Position numbers and translations under genes: made by a program
Shown: in pieces, positions 1-13,300 of the stretch
Position numbering within the stretch: the stretch's first letter is position 1
Layout: each line of letters begins with the position of its first letter
Assembly (NCBI GenBank): GCA_963580285.1
Contig: OY757011.1
Location: 151,713,092 to 151,777,091 of the forward strand
Source: Lucinisca nassula
Lineage: Eukaryota > Mollusca > Bivalvia > Lucinida > Lucinidae
Reading direction: 5' to 3'
Length of the DNA: 64,000 nucleotides
The notes under the pieces: model-generated
The model's input: the letters and a program-made list of their open reading frames with translations, nothing else
What the model was told of the DNA's origin: nothing
The model's database searches: none

Positions 1-205
1 TTCAAATGATTCAAGCAGGGCAGTGAAAGAATGTGCACTGTACTGGTTAACCACTTGTGAAGTGTGGCTAGGTAAACCTGACAGGCTCGGTATAAACTAA
101 ATAGTGTTGACTGAGCTGTTTAACGCCAAACAAACCAAACCAAACTCTGAGAAAAAAGAACCTATTTGCAAGTCATTTCTTCAACAGCTGACATTATCAG
201 TTTGA

Positions 206-438
206 GGAGAATTGGAACACCTAGCACATTTTTCCACCATTTTTCAAAGGGAGACAACTTTCGGGACTTCATGTTCGCTTTCCTATAGGCTCAGTCCCAC
301 TATAAAAGGGGTCTGCTCTTAAAGGAAAGAATTTGCGCCTCAGGAGCAAATTCTTTCCTTTAAGAGTTGACCCCTATTGACATGGGAGACAAAATACTTT
401 TGAAGGAGTTACTTCCCCTGAAGGTGTATCCATTCCCC
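206..438. mobile_element. TTAA-type MITE, family T (diverged)
   Basis: Ends are AGGAGAATTGGAACACC and GGTGTATCCATTCCCC, diverged forms of the GGGGAATGGGAACACC terminal repeat seen in copies near 9.1 and 23.8 kb, with TTAA on the right side. Inside is a long hairpin built on AAAGGAAAGAATTTGC. No coding potential. Confidence 0.6.
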
Positions 439-585
439 TTAAGACGAAATATTTATTTAGGTCAACAGCATTCAACTTCAAGGTGGCACAGCTTCAGAGA
501 AAAGAGGAGTACTGGGGATAATTTAGGGATAACTTTCCATTTAAACATATGATGTGATTCTAGCAAGTACCCGCAACATGTTTAA

Positions 586-735
586 GGGGAATGGGAACAC
601 CTAGCACATTTTGTCCACCAATTTTCAAAGGGAGACAACTTTCGGAACTTCCTGTTTGCTTTTTTACAAGAACTGTCCCACGGAAAAGGGTTCAACTCGT
701 AAAGGAAAGAATTTGCTCCTCAGGAGCAATTTCTA
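586..735. mobile_element. TTAA-type MITE, family T, right half missing
   Basis: It starts TTAA then GGGGAATGGGAACACC and runs to the internal AAAGGAAAGAATTTGC motif, where the match stops. Confidence 0.6.
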
Positions 736-754
736 TAAAATAAATGTATCTTGT

Positions 755-806
755 CTGTACTCATTACAACTGCCTCATTCAGGTGGTTCTAATGAGTACA
801 CACAAC
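755..806. repeat. Palindromic module 2 (TACTCATTA...TAATGAGTA)
   Basis: The sequence folds as TACTCATTACAACTGCCTC against a complementary TGGTTCTAATGAGTA arm. Related copies lie near 8.90, 13.99, 19.56, 22.98, 40.38, 42.49 and 53.15 kb. Confidence 0.5.
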
Positions 807-1080
807 ATGCCTTATCATTATAAACTATATTTCTGAATTATCTCTTACTATTTCCTATCAGAAGTTACGGGAATAATTTGTGAGGGACTTAAAAACGAGT
901 TCAACTCAACAATGGTGTATGAGCCATCCCTGTTCAATTTATTGCAGTTTTATTGTATCAACTACATGTTCTTATCTGCTACCATATTTAGCCTTAATAT
1001 TCTGACACCTCAATTCCCTACCATATGTGTTCTTAAATTTGAACGGGAATTATTTCTGCGTGATTTTGTGTCCAAGAATA
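807..1080. other. Intron sequence, nothing recognised
   Basis: AT-rich sequence downstream of exon 13. I see no exon, structured repeat or long frame. Confidence 0.5.
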
Positions 1081-1082
1081 GG

Positions 1083-1196
1083 GGATGAGTGGCAAACATT
1101 GTAGACCCTGATGAGACGCCGCATCTGCGGCGTCTCATCTGGGTCTACAATGTTTGCTAAGGCCTGTCTGTCTGAATACATACAATAAGTAAGGTA
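1083..1196. mobile_element. MITE remnant with palindromic module 1, abutting exon 13 donor
   Basis: It contains GGCAAACATTGTAGACCCTG and its near-perfect reverse complement around CGCCGCATCTGCGGCG. The following GGCCTGTCTGTCTGAATAC matches, in reverse, the left flank of module 1 in the three hAT-like MITEs. It reaches within a few bases of the exon 13 donor. Confidence 0.55.
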
Positions 1197-1197
1197 C

Positions 1198-1301
1198 CTG
1201 TAATATTTGTCTAAGAGTTGGTAGAGGTTAGATATCCAGTTCTCCTTCCCAGGGTGAATACTCTGGGAATGATATTGAATTAACAGAGACACTGACTTCT
1301 C
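1198..1301 (-). CDS. TSC2: TSC2 coding exon 13 (last in window)
   Basis: It is 104 bp, phase 0 in and phase 2 out. It reads EKSVSLLIQYHSQSIHPGK to LLDKYYR (last codon split), matching human ESSLLNLISYRAQSIHPAK. Acceptor is ttttaccag, donor gtacct. No exon matching the next tuberin segment was found in bases 1-1197. Confidence 0.94.
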
Positions 1302-4300
1302 CTGGTAAAATAAAAATAATATAACATCAGAATGAACCTAGCAATACACTACACCCTCTTAGTTGGGCCCTGCCCATTGGGGCTTGGAGAAATAGATTGG
1401 ACTGCATGGTACTTCAATGCACAGCTGAAACCGACCACACATGAAAATCGCTTTGAAGGTCTTAGCCTGCCCAGACAAAGTGGTGAGAGTCGTCCATGCA
1501 TATAAACCCTATTGGTTTGTTTGGACAGCAGGGCTTGAGTTGTCATTCCAACTCACTGTCGGGTAAAAATTTCTACAAAATTGGAAGAAACGTCTCCGAA
1601 ATTACCTAAATAGTGTTGACACGGTCTTAAAACCTAAATTCAAACGAAACAACCTCTTAATAACACAACTGCTGGGGTCCAATGCAGGAGCCCTGTTATT
1701 TAACTCTTTTTTATCAAGTAGAATCTCCCTCCTTATATATGGCAGGAATCCACTTCAATTTCGAAATTTAGGGGTGACAGGTTGTGTTATCTTTAAAATT
1801 TATTCTGAAAATTGCTGAACCTTTTGCAAATAGTGTAGGCCTGCATTCTGCAGCATCTGACCTGGCCTGCAATGTTTGACAGGCTACCCGTTTTGGGCTT
1901 TACAGTCATTTTTCTATATAATGCATACATTTTTGAGATCCATAATTAAACTGTTATATACAAAACCAAGTGGTAATGAAAAGTGTTGTTACAGAGGTTA
2001 AGGGGAATATACTTCACAAAACATTCTCAAAGAATAACGTAATTATAAACAAACAGGCAAAAAAACCTGGTTGTGCCAAGCCTATGATCTTGCAAGCATT
2101 TCAAACAACTAAGTGTTTTGTATGTGAGTGACTGGGTGTGGGGTGGAGTCTTTCTTATGCTTTGGTCAGTGTACCTGTAGGCACAAACATGTATGAACAA
2201 ACCACACCATATTGGGACAGGTAGGCTTAAGCAAATAGGGCAGACTCAGATCAGACTTCCCCTCAAGGAGTGGTCTGATCAGGGCCTACACTGTTTGCCA
2301 TTCCTTCTGCTCCTTTTGGACTCCTTTTTGGGTTGTGAATCAAATTTGTTAAAACTTTAGGAGAATTGCATCAAGCCTTCAAAATGTTCAAATTTTTGGA
2401 TTTTAATGGTTAAGCTATATTATGATGCCATTACACAAGAATTTTGCCAAAGGCAATGTCATGCCTGTGAATAAAGTTCTTGAGAAATGGACTTGAACAT
2501 TTGAGTTGATGCTAGGGTTGATGTAAACAGAGGATCTTACATAATATTATGTATTATTGAATTTATTAAACAAGTTGAGGAAAAGGGATAAAATGCGAGG
2601 CACAGCCTCGGATTTTATCCCTTTTCCTCACCTTGTTTAATAACTGTGCCTCGCATTTTATCCCTTTTCCTCACCTTGTTTAATAAATTGAATAATACAT
2701 GAACACGAATGTAAGATTCTATTTATCATATGACATTTAAAACCCATTTAATTCAAGATTTTTGTACAAAACTGTCAATAATCCGTGATTAGTAAACACG
2801 ATGTCATTAAGGATGTTGTACATTTAACGTTACGGGACATATCAAACTGATTTAATTTGCACATATAATTCACTAGTGGATTACGGAAGTTATTACATGA
2901 CGTTATCACATTCTCAGATGCGATGTCATATGATCAAAATTTGCACCATTGTATTCACTGGTTGGATAGTAGAATACCTCTTGTTTCTTTTTCAAGAATT
3001 TCAAAACTTCTGTACACCACAACCTCTTTATAACACTGTTAATGGGGTCCAAGGTAGAAACCATGTTAGTTAAACAACCATATTATATCCAAACAAAAAT
3101 GTATAGATTATACAGAAAATTGACCATTTATGGTCATTTTTCTATATAATCTATACATTTTTGGGATCCATCTTGAAACCGTGTTATATGCAAAACCGTG
3201 TTATAACAAACCATGTTATAATGAGGTTGTGATGTACTTACTGGTCTTTTAGAAGCTGACATCTCAATAATCTTGAAGAACCTGCCTACTGTACCAGCAA
3301 ACTGGCCCTGCTCATGTAGAACTTCAATGGAACACAGTATCTCATGGAGATCAGCTGATATTCTTGGGTCAACTGGCTGAGTGTAGCTTGTCTGCAATAA
3401 ACAAGCAATATTACCTGTCATTACATGTATTTAACCATTTCTAATTATAGGGGTGTCAAGTTTGTTTTTGTTTGTGGCAAATTTTACAGAAATGAATGTT
3501 CTTTAAGCACAGTGTAGACCCAGATCAGATGCTGCATTCTGTGACATCTGCACTGTTTGCCAATGTCCCAAAAAAGGACCGCTAGGCATATATGATTCTC
3601 AGTGCATTTACAGAAAACCCCTTTGAAACAATGTTGTTCATACTTCAATGAATACATTGATTCACTCTACATCAGTGACATCAAAATTAACAATGGTTCT
3701 GTTCAATTTGATGGGATGATGGCTGTTATAGCGCCAACGATGCTGTTCTACTGTCACTAGGAAATCTGTGTCCAATTGTTTTCTTCTTTAATTTTTGTAC
3801 CAAATGGAATCTTCCTCCTTACATATGGTCGGAGTCCATTTCAAAATTTAGCGGTGTCAGGCTGTGTTTTCTTCAAAACTGATTAGAAAATGGCTGAACT
3901 TTTTGCAAATAGTGTAGGCCCTGATCAGACGCCACGTTCTGTGGCGTCTGATCTGGGCCTGCACTGTTTGCCAGGGTACCCGTTTCAGGGTCCCGGTACA
4001 AAAAGGGTTAAACAAGATGTTTTCGTCATATGAAGGATGGGAAATAATGTAAATATAAGCAATAAAGGTAATTTATTTAATGTTCATCATGAACAACATC
4101 GTGTCAAATCGCTCGGGCTTCGCTAACTTTGCTCTTGACCTGATGTTGTTCATACTTCGATGAACATTACCCCTTTTTGTACCAAATGGAATCTTCCTCA
4201 TATACCGTAATGATTCGGCTATAAGACGAGGATTTTTCCCTCCAAAATGAGCTAAAAAAAATGACCCCGTCTTATAGCCGAGGTCATGGACTGCATGCTT

Positions 4301-7300
4301 TTTTTCCGGCAATGTCCGGCGAAGATCAGACATACGGAAAAAGCCGATCGGTGATTTTTTAAATGATATAAATCGCCGCCCACAAACCTCCGCTATCATT
4401 TTTCTAAATGCGATCGGTAAATGACGTCATCCGACGCCAGCACCCCCACACGTGTTTAATGTCATTGTGTGAATCTCTTTCATAAAAAAAAATGTTTGCA
4501 ACCGGTAAAAATCTTTTCTCGATAGCTAAACGGTTGTGAATAGAGGTGGATAGAAAACCAGCGCTTTGCACAGCTCCCGAATTATCCCCAGAAGCTCCGA
4601 ACAACAGCATTCGACTTTTCCCACCCAGCGTCTGCTATTTGGCGCCAAAACATAACCATTCATGAGATCGTAGAAAAGTCCGTTTTTTTGTGCAAACATC
4701 TACCGTTAGATGTAGCTAATTGTCTGAGGAGCAATTAAATCATTTTCACATTGATTGTGGATTAAATTTTATGATTGGAGGATAAACGCCAATTAGAGAC
4801 ATAACTTGACCATATTTTCACACCTTATCGACACGCACCGCAGGGTGGCAATTTTATGACAGGGATTAACAATAATGTCATACTTGAACAGTAATAAATA
4901 CACAGACGGTTTGTCTCTGAATTGACAGTGCAGCAATTATTGCGATTTACTTGCTGGTCTAGTTTTACCGCATTTAAGGTCTCAAAAAGACTGACAGTTG
5001 TAGACAATTTTTTTTTTTTGCACTTGCCCGACTGGGTGTCATAAGGTCGAAGTGCACCTGCCCGGCGCAATTTTGGTCTTGTCCCAGGCGGCCGGGAAAT
5101 GGATTTGTCAGCCCCTGTTGTCTATTAGATAGAAGTCTGGGTAGCTGTCTAGCTTCGGGCCGACAGCGATACGACGTATCGACCCGACGTTCGCCCGCTA
5201 TTTTGTGCTAGCTGGGGCGTTGGTTCTGAATCTGAATAGCTAGGTGTTGTGTTCCCCAATAAAAAAAAAAGTTCAGTTACTTATAGAGAAGCTGCAACAA
5301 ATATTTCTAATTTTTTTGGGTGGAAATAAATTTCCCCCTTTTTCCAACGGTTAATAGACCTACCTATTCAGGTTCAATAAGAGTTGTCTCTCTTTGTAAC
5401 TCTCACAAACGAATACACAGAATGTCAACAGACACATAAACAAGCAATGTGAGGGGTAAGTAGAGGGATTTTCTGACGAAAAAAGGCCGATTTCTCACAT
5501 CTAAACGGCATCTGGCGGTAGGAGATAGGCCCCGACAGATATGGCAAAAATTTGACCCGTCTTATAAAAGAGTATAAGCAAAATCCCACCTTAGAAAAAC
5601 TGAAAAAGGGGTCCCGTCTTATAGCCGAATCGCCTTATAGCCGAATCATTACGGTATGGCAGGAGTCCATTTCAAAATTTAGGGGTGTCAAGTTGTATTT
5701 CTTCAAAATTTAGTTGGTAAATGGCTTAACTTTTTGCAAACAGTGTAGGCCCTGATCAGATGCCGCATTCTGCGGCATCTGATCTGGGCCTGCACTGTTT
5801 GCCAAGGTACCCCTTCAGGGTTTCTGGTACTGAATGGGTTAAATAAATTACATTCAGCTTAAAGCGGAAAATCAAGTAGATGTGATATAGAATTTTGGAA
5901 ATATTAAATAAGTAATCTGTGTCAGCCCTACCGATAATTCAGGTTATCATAACTGAGCTGGGGCACAGCATTTCCTACAATTTACATGTGCGCCCAGCAA
6001 AGAATCAGATCAGCCTGCACATCCATATAGTCTGACCTGAGGCTACATTTGCTGCATGAAGGAGCACTGGCCCCTTATCTATCCTTAGAGTGCACAACGA
6101 AGACTCTGATCAGACTGCACAGATCTGAGCCTTTGCTGGGCGCTCATGTAAATTGTCGGTAATGTTGTGCCCCAGCTCAATTATAATCTTTCAACCATAC
6201 CTCAATCTGTTTAAGAATGGTCTCCAATATTTCTAGTATTATGTCCCAGGTGGAGTTGGTCAGGTCTTTACCATACTTTTTCACTAGTCTCTGAACTGAT
6301 AGAATTATCTCATGGGCTACCACTGGACTACCACATGATAGTACCTAGAACAGAACATTGCTCAATCACAGCATATGAGAGGCTATTAAGGAGACCATAA
6401 ATTTTATGTAATTTATGATATACCTAAATTTTGGCCCCAGGGCTATAATTTGAATGATCTTGGTAGAGGTCCACTAGATGAAGCTTCACACCAAACATCA
6501 AGGACCTGGGCCTTCTGGTTTCAGACAAGATTTTTAAAGGTTTTCTAATATTAGTCTATGTAAAACTAGTGAGCCCTGGGGCGGAGCCATTTTTGGCCCC
6601 AAGGCTTTACTTTGAACAATTTTGGTAGAGGTCCACTAAAGGCAGCTTTATACCTAATATCAAAGGTCTTGACCTTCTTGTTTCAGACAAGAAGATTTTT
6701 AAAGGTTTTCCAAATGTAAGTCTATGTAAAACTAGTGGACTCCTGGGCAGGGCCATCTTTGGCTCCAGGGCTATAATTTAAACAATCATGGTAGAGGTCC
6801 ACTAGATGAAGGAAAATACCAAATATCAAATACCTGGGCCTTCTGGTTTCAGATAAGAAGATTTTTAAAGGTCTTCCCTATTAAAGTCAATGTAAAACCA
6901 GTGGGGCCTCGGGTGGCCCCAGGGCTTTAAATTGAACAATCTTGGTACAAGCTTCATATCAAGTATCGAAGACCTGGACCTTCTGGTCTCAGACAAGAAG
7001 ATTTTAAAAGGTTTTGTCTTAATTTCCCCTTTTTGTTGCCATGGCAACCAGAGTTCTGCATGGAATGGAATTCTTTGAACATCTTTGAGAGAGGACCCAA
7101 AGATCATTTCTGCCGTGTTTGGTTGAAAAATCTGTTCAGTGGTTTAGGGGGAGATGTCGTTTGAAGGAATTCTGGATGGACATACAGACAGATGATGACG
7201 ACGGACGGTGACCGATCACAATAGCTCCCCCAGCTCAGGTGAGCTAAAATGTTAGGATTGTTGTACATGTTGACAGACTGACAAATGGACAAACAGATGA

Positions 7301-10300
7301 ATGAACCGACAGAAAACCAGATTCTATATCGTGCTGTACTTTAAGCAGGCACAGGCTCAACAATAAAAATCCACAATATTTGTTTTTTTTTGCAGTATTA
7401 ATACACTATTCTTGTATATCTCCAATGTGTTTGTGTTGTGGCTTTATGGCCCAGTAAACAGCCATGGTCAAGTTGGGCAGATCAGTTACCTACACAGATC
7501 CTGGATAGCACAGTAAATCAGTACTTAGTCAGATCCCCTGGACCCTGTGGGACAGTAATTGACAACAGCCAGTCAGTCAACTTCAGGGTCCTTAATCATC
7601 CTGCCATCTTGAGCTGTCTTCCAAGAGCACAGGTATTAGAAAGGAGTGCCCACCCATCATGCACTTGCTGCAAACACAGTAGGCCCTTTACCTACTGATA
7701 TTCAAATTACAAATCTAGCAGGACACCCTAACACTATTAGCGCCATCGCCCAATCTAACCTTGATATATCAGTATGTATAATTAGTGTCACCCCTGTGGT
7801 TTGAGCCTCGCTCGGGTCACATGTGAGACGCCAAGTTCTGCAACGGAAGGTCAGGTGTTTTTTCTCCGGGTACTCCGGTTTTCGCCCACCTCTAATTAAC
7901 GATTGGCTCGATATGAGTGAAATAGTTATGAAAGGGCCATAAAACCAATTAATTAGTATATTTCTTAATTTATGCACATATTAAGTTTAATTCACTACCA
8001 TACTCACATGAAGGAAGGAAGGTAGAACAGCTGCAGGAGTGTGTTTAAGAGTGGCGACCCTCTTGTACCCCCACAGAGCCATACCAATGTAGAATACTGC
8101 TCCACGCATCAGGTTGTGGTCTACCGGCTGTCTCCTGTTACATAAACTACTAAATACAGTAAAATCTCTATATTAAGACCACCTTTGGGACTGTTCAAAA
8201 GTGGTCTTTAAGACCACTTTTGAACAGTCCGAAAGGTGGTCTCTTACAACAGCATACTGGATATGAAGAACACAAAGACAATGTACCTTAAATCTTTAAA
8301 ATATGCTTTAAAAGCAAAATTTGTCTTAACTTTAGGTGGTCTTAATGGCAGAATTCTACTGTATAGTTTTCATGATCTAGTAGCCAATCAGGTGTCAAGA
8401 GCATGCATTTGATGAGACTTACATTAAACTTGATTTTCATATGCATGCTGTGCTATAATACCATATTTACTGTTTTTGGACAGACAGGGTTGAACAGTGT
8501 AGACCCAGATGAGATGCCACAGAATGCAGCTTCACTATTTGCCACTCATCCGGTTACTTTCAGGCACAACATGGGATAGTCAATTGTACTTGTACAAATT
8601 TTAGATAAAGTATGGTAAGGAATTGAGCTGTCGGAATATTTTGGGTAAATATGGCAGTGAATGTGAATGTTAAACTGAAGTCAATGTCAATGAAAGTTTG
8701 TAGAAAATATTTATTCCAGACAGGGCTCACTAGTGACAAATTTCAATAACTGGAACACAGAATGATGAATCAGTTACCATGGCAACTTCGAACCTGCACT
8801 TGTGTCATTGGAGAATTCTTCCTTAAACTCCAGATAGCCATATATAAAGGACAATTTAGGATGGTATTTCTGATTTTACCTTGGAAAAGAATGTTGTGTG
8901 TACTCATTAGAATTGCCTAAATGGGGCAATTCTAATGAGTAGACACAGCATTGCTTTATTGTACAGAAATTATAAGACTATCCTGGGGCTATCACCAATA
9001 TGTCTCATGACTTGGAGTTGTGATTAACTCTCATTATTTTGAACTACTCCTATCTTGAACACACTTTCATAGTCTGTAAAGTTTTTGAAATTATTAAGGG
9101 GAATGGACACACCTTCAAGGAGGGCAGCTCCTGCGAAAGTATTTTTGTCTCCAATGTCAATAGGGGTCAACTCTTAAAGGAAAGAATTTGCTACTACCAT
9201 TTTCCAGTGGGACAGGGCTTACAGAAAAGCAAACAGGAAGCCCTGAAAGTTGTCTTCCTTTGAAAAAATGGCGGAAAAAGCTCCCAGGTGTTCCCATTCC
9301 CCTTAAAGTTTGACTGTAGTACCATTTTCAAGTAGAACATGAAATACATAACTTGAACATAGATTTCCGTTGTTTGAGCTCAATTTCGGCCCATTTGCCA
9401 TCAAATAGGTATGTACATTGGTATTCAAGCAAGAATTTTTGTCCTTCAAGATGTGCTGACCACTTCGGTCATACTGACTGATTGTCACTCAGCACAATGT
9501 CAATACTTGGGGTTATTTTGGGTCATATCACAGAGAATGCATAAAAAGAGACTGAAGTGATAGTGTGTGTGACTGTTTGAGTTTTACATCTCAACAACAA
9601 CTAAGGTCATATGGAGATTGAACCTTGGTTTAAAGACTCATCTGAAAGTAGGGAGAAGCCCGGAGTCAAAACAAAGGCCCCTTGTTTATGAGGCTAGTAG
9701 CATAACCACTACACCAAGGAGCGTTTTAGAAGTGATACCGTAATGATCCTTAGTATTGGGACAGGCAGGCCTATGCAAACAGTGCAGACTCAGATCAGAC
9801 TGCTCCGAAAGGAGGTCTGATCCGGGTCTACACTGTTTGCCATTCCATCTGCACCTTTTGGACTCCTTGCTGGACCATGAAACAAATTTGATAAAGTTTT
9901 TCGAGAATTACAGCAAGTCCTCAGGGTGTCCACATTTTTACGGTAGATAGGTTTGTGTCTTACCTGGCTGCAAAACCCGAAGATGGGATTTCTAGTCAGG
10001 GCTCGTATGTCATCAGTCAAATGTATGTTGATCAGCAGTAATCAACCTAGGAAATTCTATGAGCAGACAGAACATTTATTTGGAAATTTTAATTTTTTTT
10101 TTAAATTAGTTTTTTGAGAAATTAAGGCCTGGCATTTCATGTGAATCGTTTTCCTAGCAATGTCATGCCATATTTCTCTGAAGAACAAAAAAAATACAGT
10201 CGACGCTCGTTATCTCCAACCTCACGGGACCAGATAAAAACGTTTGAGTTATCCGTAGTACGAGATAACCAAAGTGTGACGTCACATGCATGTTGGAGCC

Positions 10301-13300
10301 CATTATTTGCTGCTTGGTATTCTTGGTTATTCCAGAGTAATAGCACTAATATGCATACTGTTGTCAGAAGATAAGTTGAAAGTGACGTCAGCGAATTTTT
10401 TTGTTATTAAGCATTGTCCACTGTTGACAAAAGGTATCGACGCTTCGTTTAAGATAATTATAACGGTATAGTCTGTCTTGCCAGCCAATGATTTGTAGGA
10501 CAATGATAACGGTGCAACCTGCCAAACCTACCTGTGGCGGTATGCTCTTTTATGTCACTGTCCACTTATTTTCCGACAACAGTAGCTTATTGAGTTATTA
10601 AAATGTGTTTATGCAAATTATTGGAGCTTGTCGAAGTATATCGATTATAAAAGATTTCTCACTTGTTTTGTTGTCTTTCAAATTCCTGCATATTGGGGTA
10701 TCCAAATAAGCTAAAAACAGGTATGTACATAAATGAACTGGTTCCCCGCTTGTGAATGCAATGCTTATATCACTTCTGTGAGCAGTACATGCTATACGTC
10801 ATACTGTAGTCCCTCGTATTGATTTGAACAGTTAAGGTCCTGCCCAGAAAGCTGGTCATGTGCCATCTTTTTAAGAATCTTCACTGTTTGCATGGGCATC
10901 GGGACAAGGGACAGTACTCAATTTTGACACAAATGACAAGTACGTAAAACAACCAATTAAAGAGCCTCGTCAGACCTATTTATACATAAGAGCCGCCTTC
11001 TATCACGATCAGTTTAACGAGGTGTTAAGATCAAAGGTTGACCACAGCGTGTCAGTCTTTATTACACGCACATGATTTCCCTAATAGTGGTAAAGGTATT
11101 GTTTGTGCTAATTTTAATTGCGTATGCACCTGGACAAATTGGAAAATAAACAAGAGGGCCATGATGGCCCTGGATCGCTCACCTGATCCATAGAGTAACA
11201 AGTGGGCCCCGGGGAGGGCCATTATTGACCCCAGGCTATAATGTGCATAATGTTGAGGGAGGTCTAAAAAGGTGAAGCTTCATACCAAATATCAACAAAG
11301 GCTATAATTAAAGACCTGGGCCTTGCGGTTTCAGAGAAGAAGGATTTTCAAAGATATTCCCTACATAAGCCTATGTAAAACCAAATGGCCTCGGGGCGGG
11401 GGCATTTTTGGCCTCAGGAGTATAAGTTAAACAATCTTGATAGAGGTCCACTAGATGAAGCTTCACACCAAATATCAAAGACCTGGGCCTTGCTGTTTCA
11501 GAGAAGAAGATTTTCAAAGATTATCTCTATATAAGTCTATGTAAAAACAAAGGGCCCTGAGGCGGGGGGCTTTTTTGGTCCGAGGGCTATAATTTGAACA
11601 ATCTTGGTAGAGGTCCACTAGATGAAGCTCCATACCAAATATCAAAGACCATGGCCTTGCAGTTTCAGAGAAGAAGATTTTTAAAGATTTCCTTATATAA
11701 GCCTATGTAAAACCAAGGGGTCTCGGGCGGGGGAATATTGGCCCCCAGCAATATAATTTGAACAATCTTGATAGAGGTCCACTAGATGAAATTTCACACC
11801 AAATATCAAAGACCTAGGCCTTGTGGTTTCAGAGAAGAAGATTTTTAAAGATTTTCCCTAAATAAGCCTATGTAAAACCAAAGGGCCCCGGGGCGGGGGG
11901 CATTTTTGGCCCCAGCACTATAATTTGAACAATCTTGGTAGGGGTCCACTAGATGAAGCTTCATACCAAATAGCGAAGACCTGGGCCTTGTGGTTTCAGA
12001 GAAGAAGATTTTTAAAGATTTTCCCTATATAAGTCTATGTAAAACCAAAGGGCCACGTGGTGGGGGCATTTTTGGTCTCAGGGCTATAATTTGAACAATC
12101 TTGGTAGAGGTCCACTAGCTGAAGCTTCATAACAAATATCAAAGACCTGGGCCTTGTGGTTTCAGAGAAGAAGATTTTTCAAGATTTTCCCTATATAAGC
12201 CTATGTAAAACAAAAGGGCCCCGGGGTGGGGGCATTTTTGGCCCAAGCACTATAATTTGAACAATCCTGGTAGGGGTCCACTAGATGAAGCTTCATACTA
12301 AATATCAAAGACCTGGGCCTTGCGGTTTCAGAGAAGAAGATTTTTCAAGAGTTTCCCTATATAAGCCCATGTAAAACCAAAGGGCCCCGAGCCGGGGCAT
12401 TTTTGGCCCTAGCACTTTAATTTGAACAATCTAGGTAGGGGTCCACTAGATGAAGCTTCATACCAAATATCAAAGACCTGGGCCTTGTGGTTTCAGAGAA
12501 GAAGATTTTTCAAGATTTTCCCTATATAAGCCCATGTAAAACCAAAGGGCCCCGGGGCGGGGGTATTTTTGGCCCCAGCACTATAATTTGAACAATCTTG
12601 GTAGGGGTCCACAAGATGTAGCTTCATACCAAATATCAAAAACCTGGGCCTTGCAGTTTCAGAGAAGAAGATTTTTTCAAGCTTTTCCTTATATAAGCCC
12701 ATGTAAAACCAAAGGGCTCCAGTGCGGGGGCATTGTTGGCCCCAGGACTATAATTTGAACAATCTTGGTAGAGGTCCATTAGATGAAGTTTCATACTAAA
12801 TATCAAAGACCTGGTCCTTACGGTTTCAGAGAAGAAGAGTTTTAAAGATTTTCCCTATATAATCCTATGTAAAATCAAAGGGACCCGGGGCGGGGGTATT
12901 TTTGGTCCCAGCACTATAATTTGAACAATCTTCGTAGGGGTCCACTAGATGAAGCTTCATACCAAATATCAAAGACCTGGGCCTTGTGGTTTCAGAGAAG
13001 AAGATTTTTTAATTTTTTGGTGAAAAAATCTATTTTTGGCTCCCGTGACCTAGATGTGCAATGGACCAGAACCATTTGAACAACTTTGAAAGGGGACCAC
13101 CTAAGGATCTTTCCTGTGAAGTTTGGTCAAAATTCGATCAGTGGTTTAGGAGGAGATGTTGTTTGAAGAATTTACATACGGACGGACGCACACACGGACG
13201 ACGGACGAAAAGTGATCATAAAAGCTCACCTTGTCACTATGTGACAGGTGAGCTAAAAAAAATTGTATTGATGAGTGTGTTTGTGAATTCGGGTTAAACG

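Noticed and set aside
4073..4399. 108-codon minus-strand frame
   Set aside because: It runs across the boundary of a MITE and a TA-type element, so it cannot be a conserved gene; no similarity recognised.
11150..13000. CRISPR-like regular array
   Set aside because: Units are contiguous 166-bp tandem repeats without unique spacers, in a eukaryotic intron.
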